This document shows positions 1-8,206 of a stretch of 64,000 nucleotides of DNA, piece by piece. Within the stretch, counting starts at the first letter, position 1. Each line of letters begins with the position of its first letter. The stretch lies in assembly GCF_003399635.1 (NCBI RefSeq), contig NZ_NBXB01000020.1:1-64000 (forward strand). The letters are read 5' to 3'. The translations under genes were made by a program, and so were the position numbers. The notes beneath the pieces were generated by a model. The model did not search any database. It worked only from the letters and a program-made list of their open reading frames with translations, and had not been told where the DNA came from. The DNA comes from Subtercola boreus (lineage in GTDB: Bacteria > Actinomycetota > Actinomycetes > Actinomycetales > Microbacteriaceae).

Positions 1-90
1 AGGACACGCTGGACAGTGCGGTGGAAACCCGCGCTGAACGCGTTCGCGATCACCTTCGCCGACCGCTGGCCGGCAGCAGAAACCTACTAA
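1..90 (+). CDS. Transposase, C-terminal fragment (IS256-like), cut by the window edge
   Basis: Frame 1 is open from base 1 to a TAA at 88-90 and encodes 29 residues ending in WKPALNAFAITFADRWPAAE. The pattern W-K-x-A-L-N-x-F-x-I-x-F-x-D-R is typical of the extreme C-terminus of IS256/Mutator-type DDE transposases. The catalytic domain lies upstream of the window. The stop is about 37 bases from the presumed IS end, a normal arrangement. What remains is too short to exclude a related DDE family. Confidence 0.5.
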   Translation, partial: RTRWTVRWKPALNAFAITFADRWPAAETY

Positions 91-127
91 CCAAAAATGC
101 TGGAAACACCGAAAACGTTACAGACCC
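1..127 (+). mobile_element. Right end of an IS256-family-like insertion sequence
   Basis: The window opens inside a transposase tail and the element seems to end near 127, where the sequence reads outward through a candidate terminal inverted repeat (reverse strand GGGTCTGTAACGTTTTCGGT, 108-127). Downstream, the leftward RHS reading frame resumes as normal protein. The other end lies outside the window, so the inverted repeat and target duplication cannot be checked here. Family assignment rests only on the transposase C-terminus and the style of the end. Confidence 0.55.
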
Positions 128-3100
128 ATGCGAGTAGTCCAAGGCGGCCGCGCAGTCGAGAAGTTGCGCCCGCGTCAAGCAGGTATATGCGAGTGAGCTG
201 GCCTTGTCTGCAGAATATTTGCTCAGGTTGCTTAAGGTCACGCGTGAACCTTCGACGTGACGCACCTGAAGGAACGCCGTCGCGGAGCCCGGGTCCCAGG
301 AGTGGCCAGCGGATGAGGCTGAGGGTTTGAGCCAGGCGCCGGTGCCGTAGCCGGGGCGGGAGCTGGCGGGTGGGGCGACGTAAGGCGCGACCGCAGTACG
401 GGCAGGGGCATACGAGGGGTAGCCGGTGGAGGAGTAGTTGCCGCCGCCCATGTTCTGCACGGCGATGCCGGTGGGGTTGTAGGGGCGGAAGCCGAGTTGG
501 TCGGCCATCGTGGTGGGGTTGTTGGTGACGAAGGCGTAGCGGTGCAGGGACTGGGGGTCGGTGAGGAGGCCGCGGGCGGCGTCGGGGGAGAGCCAGCTGC
601 CGGTTGAGGGGTCGTACTGGCGGGAGAAGTACGACGAGAGACCGGTGGTGGGGTCGGCGGGTTGGCCGCCAAAACCGGCGACGGCGTTCCAACCCGAGGT
701 CTCGAAGGATGCCGCGCCAAAGTCGTCGTAGGCGGCGAGTTGGGTGACGGATCCGCCGACGGCCTGGGCGGCGACCGAGCCGAGGCGGTCGAGGAGGTTC
801 CAGCGGGTGCCGGTGTCGACGGTCTGCAGGGTGGAGGCTTGCAGGGCGACGCTGCCACGGGCATCCAGAACCTGCGAGGTGGTGCCCGAGGCCGGGTTTG
901 TCTGCTGCACGATGGAGGTGCCTGACCAGACGGAGGTGGTGGTTTGGGTGCCGAGGGGGGTGGTGTCGGTGGCGGACTGCTGGCGGCCGAGGCCGTCGTA
1001 GGCGTAGGAGGTGTGGCGTCCGTCTCGGGTGGTGCCGGTCATCCGGCCGGCGTCTGACCAGCTGTAGGCAGTGGTGACGCCGGAGGTGGTGGAGGCGGTG
1101 CGCTGGCCGTTCGCGTCGTAGGTGTAGGCCGTGGGGGAGGTGCCGGTGGTGGCGGTGAGCTGGTTCAGGGCGTTGAAGGTGGCGGTCTGCGAGGTGGCGG
1201 AGGCGGGAGCGGCAGTGCCGGATCCAGAGACAGCGCCGGAGCCGGCGGCTGGGATGGCCGGGGGAGTGGATGCCGCGGAGGTGCGGTTTCCGGCGGGGTC
1301 GTAGCCGTACCTGGCCGAGGCGCCGTCGGTGGAGGTCGAGCCGGTGAGGCGGCCGAGGGGGTCGTAGCTGTAGTGATTCGTGACGGACTGCTGCTGGGCC
1401 GGGGTGGCGGTGGTCGAGAGGCCGGCGGCGATGGTGCGGGTGGCGGAGGTGACGTCGCTGTTCGCGTCGTAGGCGTAGGCGAAGGCGAGGGTGCCGCCGT
1501 CGGCGACCGGGTTCGGGGGAGCTGGGGTGGTGTGGTGGCCGAGGTAGTCCGAGGGGTCGAGGCCGGCGGGGCCGCCGCTGCCGGGCGACGCGGGTGCAGG
1601 TGCAGGAGCAGGCGGCGACGGCGGCCCGGGCGCGGGCAGCTGGTTCCGGATGCTCGTCACCCGGTTCGCGGCGTCGTAGGCGTAGTTCGTGGTGAGGCCG
1701 GTGCTGCGGGATTCCGCGGCGAGGTTGCCCGCCGCATCCCAGCCGTACGAGAGCGAACCCCACGGCGAAGTCTGCGCGAGAGGGCGGCCGGCTTTGTCGT
1801 AGGTGTAGCCGATGCGGTCGCCGGTCGGGAGGGTCAGGTCGGTTAGCCCGCCCGATGCGTCGTAGGTGTACCCGATCCGCGCGCCGGAGGCATCGATCTG
1901 TGATGATACGCGGCCAGCGGGGTCGTACGTCCAGCCGGTGACGCCGAGCGGATCGGTCATCGCGATGGGCTGGCCGGCCTTGTCGTATGCGAACGAGGTC
2001 GCCGATCCGTCGGCGTAGGAGGTCTTCTGCAGGTTGCCGAGGAAGTCGTAGGCGTTGCGGGTGGTGCGGCCCGCGGCATCCGTCGTCGCCGTGAGCTCGC
2101 CCAGATTGTCGTAGGCGTAGCGCCAGATGTTGCCGGCCGCGTTCGTCTCGGTGAGGGGGCGGCTTTTCTGGTCGTAGGTGAAGGTGGTGGCGTGGCCGTT
2201 GGGGTCGGTCGACGACGCGAGGTTGCCGACGGGGTCGTAACGGTAGCGGGAAGTCACGTTGGCCGTGGCGGTCGAGGCGGGGTCGGATGTCGCGTTCTCG
2301 ACGACGCTCGTCAGCTGGCCTGCGGGGTCGTAGCCGTAGTGGGTGACGACGCCGAGCGGGTCGGTCAGGGAGGTCTGGCGTCCGGCCGCGTCGTAGCCGT
2401 AGCGGGTGGTGTTGCCGAGGGCGTCTGCGGCGGACGCGACGGCTCCGGCGGCAGTGTAGGCGCGGGTCTGGGTGTGGCCGTTGGGATCCGTGACGGCGGT
2501 GGGCCGGGCATCCGCATCGTAACTGTACGAGGTGACGGCGCCGAGGGGGTTCGTGGCGGCGGTGACGAGTCCGCGGGGGTCGTAACGGGCGGTCGAGGTG
2601 CGTCCGAGGGCGTCGGTCGCCGAGGTGAGGTGGTCGGCGGCGTCGTAGGTGTACGTGACGACCCCGCCGGTGGGGTCGGTCGCGGTGCGGATGTTGCCGG
2701 CCGCGTCGTAGCTGAACCTGGTCGTGCGACCGGCGGGGTCGGTCGTGGATACGACGTTGCCCGCAGCGTCGTAGCGATAGGTGGTTCGGTCGCCGGCCGG
2801 GTTCGTGATGGCGGTGGTGCGGCCGAGCAGGTCGTAGGCGTAGGGGGTTATGTTGCCCGCGGGGTCGGTGCGCGCGGTCACGCGGCCGAGGGCGTCGTAC
2901 GAGGTGAGGGACGTCTTTCCGAGCGGGTCGGTGCTGGCGGTGACGCGGCCGGCCGTGTCGAAGGTCTGCGAGCTCGCGGCGCCGCGCGGGTCTGTCGCCT
3001 GCGTGACCTGGCCGAGCGGGTCGTAGGCGCGCTTCCACACGCCGCCGTTCGGGTCGGTGACGGATGTCGCGCGATCCAGGCGGTCGAGGGTGAAGGCGGT

Positions 3101-6100
3101 CTTCGCGCCGACGGGGTTCGTGGTACCGACCAGGGCGTCTTCGCGGTTGTACGAGTAGGTCGTCGTTCCACCGCCGGGAGCGGTGACGGTCGCCAGCCGG
3201 AACAGCGCGTCCCAGCTGTACGACGTGACCGCGCCCGCCGGATCGGTCGACGTGAGCACGTGGCCGTTGTTGTCGTAGGTGTAGGCGGTGACGCCGCCGA
3301 CGGGGTCGGTCACGGCGGCGAGATTGCCGGCTGCGTCGTACCGGTACGAGCTGGTTGCCCCGACCGGGTCGGTCGAGCTGGTGACCTGGCCGGCCACGTT
3401 GTAGACATAGCTGGTCGAGTGGATGTTCGGATCCGTCGCCCTCGTCAGGTGCCCCTGCCCGTCGTAGGCGTACTGCGTCTTCTGGCCGCCGGGGGCTGCG
3501 GAGGAGAGGATGTTGCCCGCGGCGTCGTAGGTGTTCGAGACTGTGGATCCGTCAGGGAGATGGATGCCCGTGACCTCGCCGCGCGCATCGACGTCGTAGG
3601 TCGTGGTTCGCGCCGATCCGCCCACGCCGCCCTGGTCGGTGACACTCGCCACGCGACCGGACGGGGTGTACGTGTACTGGGTGGTCGCGGCATCCGGAGC
3701 CACGATCTTCGTGACGTTTCCGCTCGCATCGTAGGTGTACGTGTACCGGTTGCCGGCCTCGTCGGTGTAGGCCGTGACGTTGTTGGCGGCGTCGTAGGCG
3801 TACTTCTTCGTGCCTCCTTCGGCGTTCGTGACGGCAGTGACGCGGTGCTGCGTATCGAAGGCGAAGACGCTCGCGCGGCCCTCGTTGTCGGTGTAGGTGG
3901 TTGTGCCTCCGCCGGGAGTGACGTTGTAGGCGAAGGTGCGGGTGTTGTTCTGCGCGTCGAGCTGCTTCACGACGCGGCCCTCGGCGTCGTAGGTGTTGCG
4001 CAGGTAGGTGACGCCGAGCGGATCCGTCGCGGTGATGAGACGGTGGGCGGCGTCATAGGTGAAGGTGCGCGGCGATGTGCCGGGGCCCCCGCTGCCGGGG
4101 TACGTGATGCCGGTCAGGTTGCCGGCGGTGTCGTACGCGAAACCCCAGGCTCGGGCATCCGGAGCCGTGAATGAGGTGATGCGGCCCTCGGCGTCGCTGG
4201 AGGCACGGACGACCTGACCACCGGTGTCGGTGATCGACGCTAGGGGTAAGAACTGGGCCGTCGGGCTCGGGGTTCCGTAGGCCACGTCGTAGCCGTTGCC
4301 CGCGAGGTCGCGGTAGGAGGAGAGCTCGCCGATGCCCTCGGGGTCGGTGGCGTCGAAGGTCCAGGTCTGGCCGTCGGCGCCCGTGAGCGTGAGGCGGCCG
4401 GCGCTGTTCGTGAGGGTCTGGTGCTTCGAAGGATCGCCGTCGTAGCCGCCGGCCTTGTTTGGAGTGAACGTGTAGGAGGCTCCGTCGCCGCGCACGATCA
4501 TGACGGATGCGTCGTTGAAGACCTGCGCGTGGGCGCCGACGCCGAGCGACCAGCCCGCGCCGCTGCGGGTGAGCCGGCCATCCTGAGCGTTGTAGGTCAG
4601 GCCGAGGTCGACGCTCGCGCCGCCGTTGCCGGGGAGCGTGAAGAGAGGCTCCTCCTCTATGAGGTTGCCGGTTGAGAACGACACGGGCTCTGAACCGTAC
4701 AGCTGGTAGTTCTGCGTGCCCAGATCTGCCCAGGCAGCCTTCTCTGCGGCTGTCGGTGGGCTCGGGAAACCGGCGGCGGCGGGGGAGAGGCAGTTGTACC
4801 CTTTCGAGACCAGGTACTGGCGGAACGCATCGGCGACGCCGGCGGCGATCTCGTCCATGTGCTGGTCGATGATCGGCCAGTCGTAGTTGTTGTCGAGATT
4901 CAGGGCCTCGAGGTGGATGTAGGTGCCGGGGTTCGGGTCGAACTCCTTCTGCGGGATGTTCTGCGCGGGTATGGGTGCCCAACTTGCTGACGGGCGGGTC
5001 GTGTAGGTCGGCAGGGTGTCGTTGAGGTAGCCGCCGACCGCGTCGGAGTCGGCGATGCCGTTGCTGAAGACCTTGGATCCGCCGGAGGTCGGTGTGACGC
5101 CCCAGGCGTGCCCGACGGGGGCGTCGAAGGCGAGGGTCGCGGTGAGGGCCGGGTTCTGGGCCTTTGCGTAGTCAGCCCGTGTCTGAGCGTCGACGACCGG
5201 GGTGGCGGGGTCTTCGCGCGTCAGGTTCACGGTTGCGAGGCAGGCGTTCTGCAGCAGCGTCTTGACGGCGTTCGCGAGGGCAATGTTGTACGGCAGCTCG
5301 GAGTCGACCTTCGCCGGGCTACTGGTGTGGGCGACGCCGTCGTCGGGGTCGAGCACGATGACCGGGCCAACCGGAGCGATGTACGGCTTGCCGATGACGA
5401 CGAACTGCGAGAGGTGGCCGGATTCGCCGATGACCGTCTGGGTGGCGGCGTCGTAGTGCGAGGCGAGGGGGAGCCACGGATCGCCCGCGTTCTCTCGGGT
5501 GAAGATCTGCAGGGAGGCGGGGTCGAGGGTGGGGAGGACGGCGGGGTCGACGCCCATGGCGATGGTGACGCCGGGGTGTACGGTCGTGACGCCCTGCGGG
5601 CCAGCCGCGTCGGTGTCGGCGGGGGGTTCTTCATCGTGATGTCCGTGTGATCGCGACGACGTGGCAGCCTGTGGTGCCTCCGTCGTCGCCTCAGCCTCGA
5701 TCGTCGTGACCTCGGCGCCCGCGTCGTCGTGTGCGGTGACGCGCACCGGATCGGAGGCGACCAGCCCCGCCGTCTCGGAGGCGGCGCTCGCGGCCGTGCT
5801 GCCGGGCATCCGCGAGACTGTGACCGACAGCTCAGCGTCGGACTTCTTTCCACCGAAGGTGACGGCGGTGTCGACCGCGTCGGCGGTGACGGTGGTGCCA
5901 TCGCCTGCGCGCAGTGTCGCCGATGCGATCTCCTCGTCGGCCGGCGCGGGGTCGGGCTGGCTGGGATCTGTGTTGGTGCCCGCAGCCGCCGCGAATACCT
6001 CGGTGAGGGTCTCTGCGGTGAGAGTCCGGGCGCGTTCGGCAGCGGATGCCTCGGCCGGCGTCAGCGCGCCCGTCAGCACGAGGGCGAGCACGGTGAGCAC

Positions 6101-6175
6101 GCCGAGTCCGGCTGTGCGCATACGGCTCCGGATGCTGCGTCGGCGGTTCGTGGAGAGATTCGGTGTCGGTGCCAT
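50..6175 (-). CDS. Giant secreted RHS/YD-repeat protein, C-terminus truncated by an IS
   Basis: 2,041 residues. A signal peptide is visible (hydrophobic stretch about residues 23-40, ending AEASA). An entry region around residues 500-560 (SFSTGNL...LTYNAQDG) opens the RHS shell. From about residue 620 to 1,830 there are dozens of YD repeats of about 21 residues (D-P-x-G-x-x-T-x-Y-x-Y-D-x-x-G). The conserved RHS core lies near 1,850-1,895 (YFSRQYDPSTGSWLSPD). In this family the shell encloses a variable C-terminal domain, often a toxin. Here only about 120 residues follow the core, and the last 25 or so are read from the IS end, so the native C-terminus is lost. The gene follows the anchored protein at 6181-7008 by 5 bases and is probably co-transcribed. 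ATG at 6175. Confidence 0.9.
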   Translation of the reverse strand: MAPTPNLSTNRRRSIRSRMRTAGLGVLTVLALVLTGALTPAEASAAERARTLTAETLTEVFAAAAGTNTDPSQPDPAPADEEIASATLRAGDGTTVTADAVDTAVTFGGKKSDAELSVTVSRMPGSTAASAASETAGLVASDPVRVTAHDDAGAEVTTIEAEATTEAPQAATSSRSHGHHDEEPPADTDAAGPQGVTTVHPGVTIAMGVDPAVLPTLDPASLQIFTRENAGDPWLPLASHYDAATQTVIGESGHLSQFVVIGKPYIAPVGPVIVLDPDDGVAHTSSPAKVDSELPYNIALANAVKTLLQNACLATVNLTREDPATPVVDAQTRADYAKAQNPALTATLAFDAPVGHAWGVTPTSGGSKVFSNGIADSDAVGGYLNDTLPTYTTRPSASWAPIPAQNIPQKEFDPNPGTYIHLEALNLDNNYDWPIIDQHMDEIAAGVADAFRQYLVSKGYNCLSPAAAGFPSPPTAAEKAAWADLGTQNYQLYGSEPVSFSTGNLIEEEPLFTLPGNGGASVDLGLTYNAQDGRLTRSGAGWSLGVGAHAQVFNDASVMIVRGDGASYTFTPNKAGGYDGDPSKHQTLTNSAGRLTLTGADGQTWTFDATDPEGIGELSSYRDLAGNGYDVAYGTPSPTAQFLPLASITDTGGQVVRASSDAEGRITSFTAPDARAWGFAYDTAGNLTGITYPGSGGPGTSPRTFTYDAAHRLITATDPLGVTYLRNTYDAEGRVVKQLDAQNNTRTFAYNVTPGGGTTTYTDNEGRASVFAFDTQHRVTAVTNAEGGTKKYAYDAANNVTAYTDEAGNRYTYTYDASGNVTKIVAPDAATTQYTYTPSGRVASVTDQGGVGGSARTTTYDVDARGEVTGIHLPDGSTVSNTYDAAGNILSSAAPGGQKTQYAYDGQGHLTRATDPNIHSTSYVYNVAGQVTSSTDPVGATSSYRYDAAGNLAAVTDPVGGVTAYTYDNNGHVLTSTDPAGAVTSYSWDALFRLATVTAPGGGTTTYSYNREDALVGTTNPVGAKTAFTLDRLDRATSVTDPNGGVWKRAYDPLGQVTQATDPRGAASSQTFDTAGRVTASTDPLGKTSLTSYDALGRVTARTDPAGNITPYAYDLLGRTTAITNPAGDRTTYRYDAAGNVVSTTDPAGRTTRFSYDAAGNIRTATDPTGGVVTYTYDAADHLTSATDALGRTSTARYDPRGLVTAATNPLGAVTSYSYDADARPTAVTDPNGHTQTRAYTAAGAVASAADALGNTTRYGYDAAGRQTSLTDPLGVVTHYGYDPAGQLTSVVENATSDPASTATANVTSRYRYDPVGNLASSTDPNGHATTFTYDQKSRPLTETNAAGNIWRYAYDNLGELTATTDAAGRTTRNAYDFLGNLQKTSYADGSATSFAYDKAGQPIAMTDPLGVTGWTYDPAGRVSSQIDASGARIGYTYDASGGLTDLTLPTGDRIGYTYDKAGRPLAQTSPWGSLSYGWDAAGNLAAESRSTGLTTNYAYDAANRVTSIRNQLPAPGPPSPPAPAPAPASPGSGGPAGLDPSDYLGHHTTPAPPNPVADGGTLAFAYAYDANSDVTSATRTIAAGLSTTATPAQQQSVTNHYSYDPLGRLTGSTSTDGASARYGYDPAGNRTSAASTPPAIPAAGSGAVSGSGTAAPASATSQTATFNALNQLTATTGTSPTAYTYDANGQRTASTTSGVTTAYSWSDAGRMTGTTRDGRHTSYAYDGLGRQQSATDTTPLGTQTTTSVWSGTSIVQQTNPASGTTSQVLDARGSVALQASTLQTVDTGTRWNLLDRLGSVAAQAVGGSVTQLAAYDDFGAASFETSGWNAVAGFGGQPADPTTGLSSYFSRQYDPSTGSWLSPDAARGLLTDPQSLHRYAFVTNNPTTMADQLGFRPYNPTGIAVQNMGGGNYSSTGYPSYAPARTAVAPYVAPPASSRPGYGTGAWLKPSASSAGHSWDPGSATAFLQVRHVEGSRVTLSNLSKYSADKASSLAYTCLTRAQLLDCAAALDYSHGSVTFSVFPAFLVSRFLLPASGRRR

Positions 6176-6180
6176 CGTGG

Positions 6181-7008
6181 CTACTCCCCGGCTTCGGTGA
6201 ATGGTCGGGTGAGTTCGCCTGCGTGGTCGCCCTGGTCGCCGTGTTCGCCTAGGTCAGCCAGGCGGCGCCGTCGTCGCCACGCCAGCAGCACCGCAATCCC
6301 GCCCGCCGCGACGACCAGCCCGGCGCCGATCGGGAGAACCACGGTCAGTCCGGTGTGCGCCAGCGCACGGAGCCGCGCAGCCTCCGCAGCTTCGCGAGCC
6401 GCCTTGAGGTCGAGGTAGCGCTTGAGGAGCTGCGCTGCATCCGGAACCCCGTCGCCGTTCAGGTCTTCGGCACCCGTCGCGCAGGTGGTGTCACCACAGA
6501 TGAGCACGGAGATCCACTGGGGAACGCCGTGCCGGTTCAGCGTTTCGAGGCCATCGGTGCAGGTCTTCGAACCGCAGATGACCTCGGAGATGTAGTCGGG
6601 GATGCCGTTGCCATCCGCGTCGGCGGTGGGATCGGCGCAGGTCGGCGTGTGGCACGCCGTGTACTCGACCCAGTCGGGGATGCCGTCTTCGTCGGAGTCT
6701 TCAGCTCCCGTCGCGCAGGTGGCTGTGCCGCAGAGCTGCCGTTCGAGCTGGTCGGAGATGCGGTCGGCGTCGGCGTCGCAGAGCGTGGCGTTGGATGCCG
6801 CGGGGCAGGGTGTCGGCGCAGAGTCAGCCGCGAAAGCCCCGGCCGCCGCGGTGCGGGTCGAGGCTGGGCCAGTGACCGTGGCCGCCACGGCCATCGCTGT
6901 CGCAGAGGGCGAGCCGATCATCCCGAGTATGACGACCGTTGTCACGGCCACCAGCGCTGCCGTCCGTCGACGAGCGGCAGTGAATCTCTGCATGCTGTGC
7001 GGCCCCAT
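6181..7008 (-). CDS. Cell-wall-anchored protein with TSP3-like calcium-binding repeats (LAHTG)
   Basis: 275 residues. The N-terminal signal peptide has an RRR run followed by a hydrophobic stretch. The central part has repeated acidic motifs of the DxDxDGxPD type (DSDEDGIPDW, DADGNGIPDY, DLNGDGVPDA), each next to paired cysteines (GTATCATG, CHTPTC, GSKTC, GDTTC). This resembles thrombospondin type 3 / dockerin-like Ca2+ loops. The C-terminus has the sorting-signal layout LAHTG, a hydrophobic helix and an RRRRR stop-transfer, so sortase anchoring is likely although LAHTG deviates from LPXTG. It lies directly upstream of the RHS gene, suggesting a two-gene surface operon. An alternative ATG at 6993 would give a more usual signal peptide. 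Confidence 0.8.
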   Translation of the reverse strand: MGPHSMQRFTAARRRTAALVAVTTVVILGMIGSPSATAMAVAATVTGPASTRTAAAGAFAADSAPTPCPAASNATLCDADADRISDQLERQLCGTATCATGAEDSDEDGIPDWVEYTACHTPTCADPTADADGNGIPDYISEVICGSKTCTDGLETLNRHGVPQWISVLICGDTTCATGAEDLNGDGVPDAAQLLKRYLDLKAAREAAEAARLRALAHTGLTVVLPIGAGLVVAAGGIAVLLAWRRRRRLADLGEHGDQGDHAGELTRPFTEAGE

Positions 7009-7079
7009 CTCCGGGCACGCGATGAGCCCTCGACAGCACCAGCGCTACCGTGACCGATACACTAGGGCATTAATGACAT

Positions 7080-7356
7080 ATGCTCATAACCGAGGCTGCG
7101 GAGAACGGGTGGCGAGCTAGGTCAGTTCAGCGTTTGATCTGTGACATCTATGGCGAGACGGAAGCTTCGGCAATCACCCTTGTTCTTGCGGAGCTCCATT
7201 CGCCATTCGAGCGGATTTATCTCTTCATCGACGGGAATGGTCGAACCGGCAGGCTCGTGCTCAACCTGGCTCTGGTACGCCTGGGTTTTCCGCCAGCCAT
7301 CATCTTCAAGGTGAACCGGAAAAGGTACCTCGACAACCTCATGCGCCTTGCGAGGG
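7080..7356 (+). pseudogene. Fic-family AMPylase remnant lacking the catalytic histidine
   Basis: The translated stretch contains FERIYLFIDGNGRTGRL followed by LNLALVRLGFPPAII, clearly the Fic core (consensus HPFxDGNGRxxR). The catalytic His-Pro is replaced by Tyr-Leu. The usual N-terminal half and inhibitory-helix region are absent, and similarity stops near 7356, where the frame runs into the next gene's leader. I read it as a decayed Fic gene, not a regulated inactive Fic protein. Confidence 0.7.
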
Positions 7357-7399
7357 TGGGGGCACGGTGCGAGTCTGGCAGCAGGAGAAGGGAGACCCT

Positions 7400-8059
7400 G
7401 TGCGTTCGAGTGAACCGATGCCCGGCAATCCGTGGCCGCACGACATGGTCATCTCGATCGACGAGAACGATGCTCTGCTGCTGAGGTTGCTGTTCGTGCG
7501 CGCGGCCTGGGGGCTGGGTGCGATCGGCGTTCCCGCGGTCGTGGGGCTGATTGGGATCGGCGTCGGCGGCGCTGGCATCGGCGCATCGCGCCTGCCGTCG
7601 GACGTCGGCTTCGCGAAGGCCGACTACCTCTGGCGTGACGAGTGGGAGCGCAGCTGGGAGCGGTTCGATGTGCGGGATCGCCGCGTTCGGCCGATGGATG
7701 CTCGGCACCGCGAAGTGCTCGACGCGACCCCTGACGAAGAGCTCGGCGCCGTCTACCTCATCGGGCCGTCCCGGTTCTGGAGCGAGGGCATCGACGAGGA
7801 GGCGTTCGACCGGTGGAACCGCGGGCTGTTCGAGCGCACGATCCAAGGGCACCGGGCGCCGCTGGAGGAGAGTCCCGAGCGGCGGGCGCTGCTGGCGCTG
7901 GTCTCGGCGTGGGAGACCGGGCTGACGAACATCCTGCAGCTGCCGTATGAGGGGTACTTCGCGGAGCGGATCAACGCCCAATACCTCGTGGTCTCGGAGG
8001 AGACCCGGCGGGAGGTGACTCTCTACTCCAGGGCGCTCGCACTGCCGCCGACCAGCTGA
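7400..8059 (+). CDS. Hypothetical protein with one membrane-like segment
   Basis: 219 residues from GTG 7400, chosen because GGAGAAGGGAGA at 7382-7393 is a good ribosome-binding site; the frame is open further upstream into the Fic remnant. An early hydrophobic Gly-rich stretch (LGAIGVPAVVGLIGIGVGGAGIG) could be a membrane helix. The rest is soluble, charged and Trp-rich (WRDEWERSWERF), with helical segments. I recognise no family. It stands alone between the Fic remnant and the LLM oxidoreductase. Confidence 0.6.
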   Translation: MRSSEPMPGNPWPHDMVISIDENDALLLRLLFVRAAWGLGAIGVPAVVGLIGIGVGGAGIGASRLPSDVGFAKADYLWRDEWERSWERFDVRDRRVRPMDARHREVLDATPDEELGAVYLIGPSRFWSEGIDEEAFDRWNRGLFERTIQGHRAPLEESPERRALLALVSAWETGLTNILQLPYEGYFAERINAQYLVVSEETRREVTLYSRALALPPTS

Positions 8060-8179
8060 GACGGAGGGGAGTCGTCGTGCGATGACCTTCGACGTGTACA
8101 GCGAATCGCAATACGCTGGGGTGAGCGGAAGGCGTGCGCGGGAATAGAACGCGACCATCACCCGTTGCACCGGATATCG

Positions 8180-8194
8180 ATGCAGACGCATAGA
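8180..8194 (+). promoter_or_regulatory. Motif ATGCAGACGCATAGA, shared with the second LLM gene
   Basis: This 15-mer, 13-27 bases upstream of the ATG at 8207, is repeated with one change (ATGCAAACGCATAGA) upstream of the other LLM gene at 21194-21208. A related ACGCATAG element lies before the MarR gene at 38951. It may be an operator or promoter core; the binding protein is unknown. Confidence 0.4.
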
Positions 8195-8206
8195 AAGAAG
8201 AGTATC

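Noticed and set aside
87-3038. Long leftward Arg/Pro-rich open frame of 983 codons
   Set aside because: It is an out-of-phase shadow of the RHS gene: composition is almost only Arg, Pro, His and Leu, without domains, and the true RHS frame covers it.
600-4100. Regularly spaced repeats that could suggest a CRISPR or tandem DNA array
   Set aside because: They are the ~63-base coding units of YD repeats and diverge at third positions; no constant repeat with variable spacers.
2192-4174. Rightward Gly/Val/Arg-rich frame of 660 codons
   Set aside because: Antisense shadow of the YD repeats; its apparent repeats mirror the RHS repeats.
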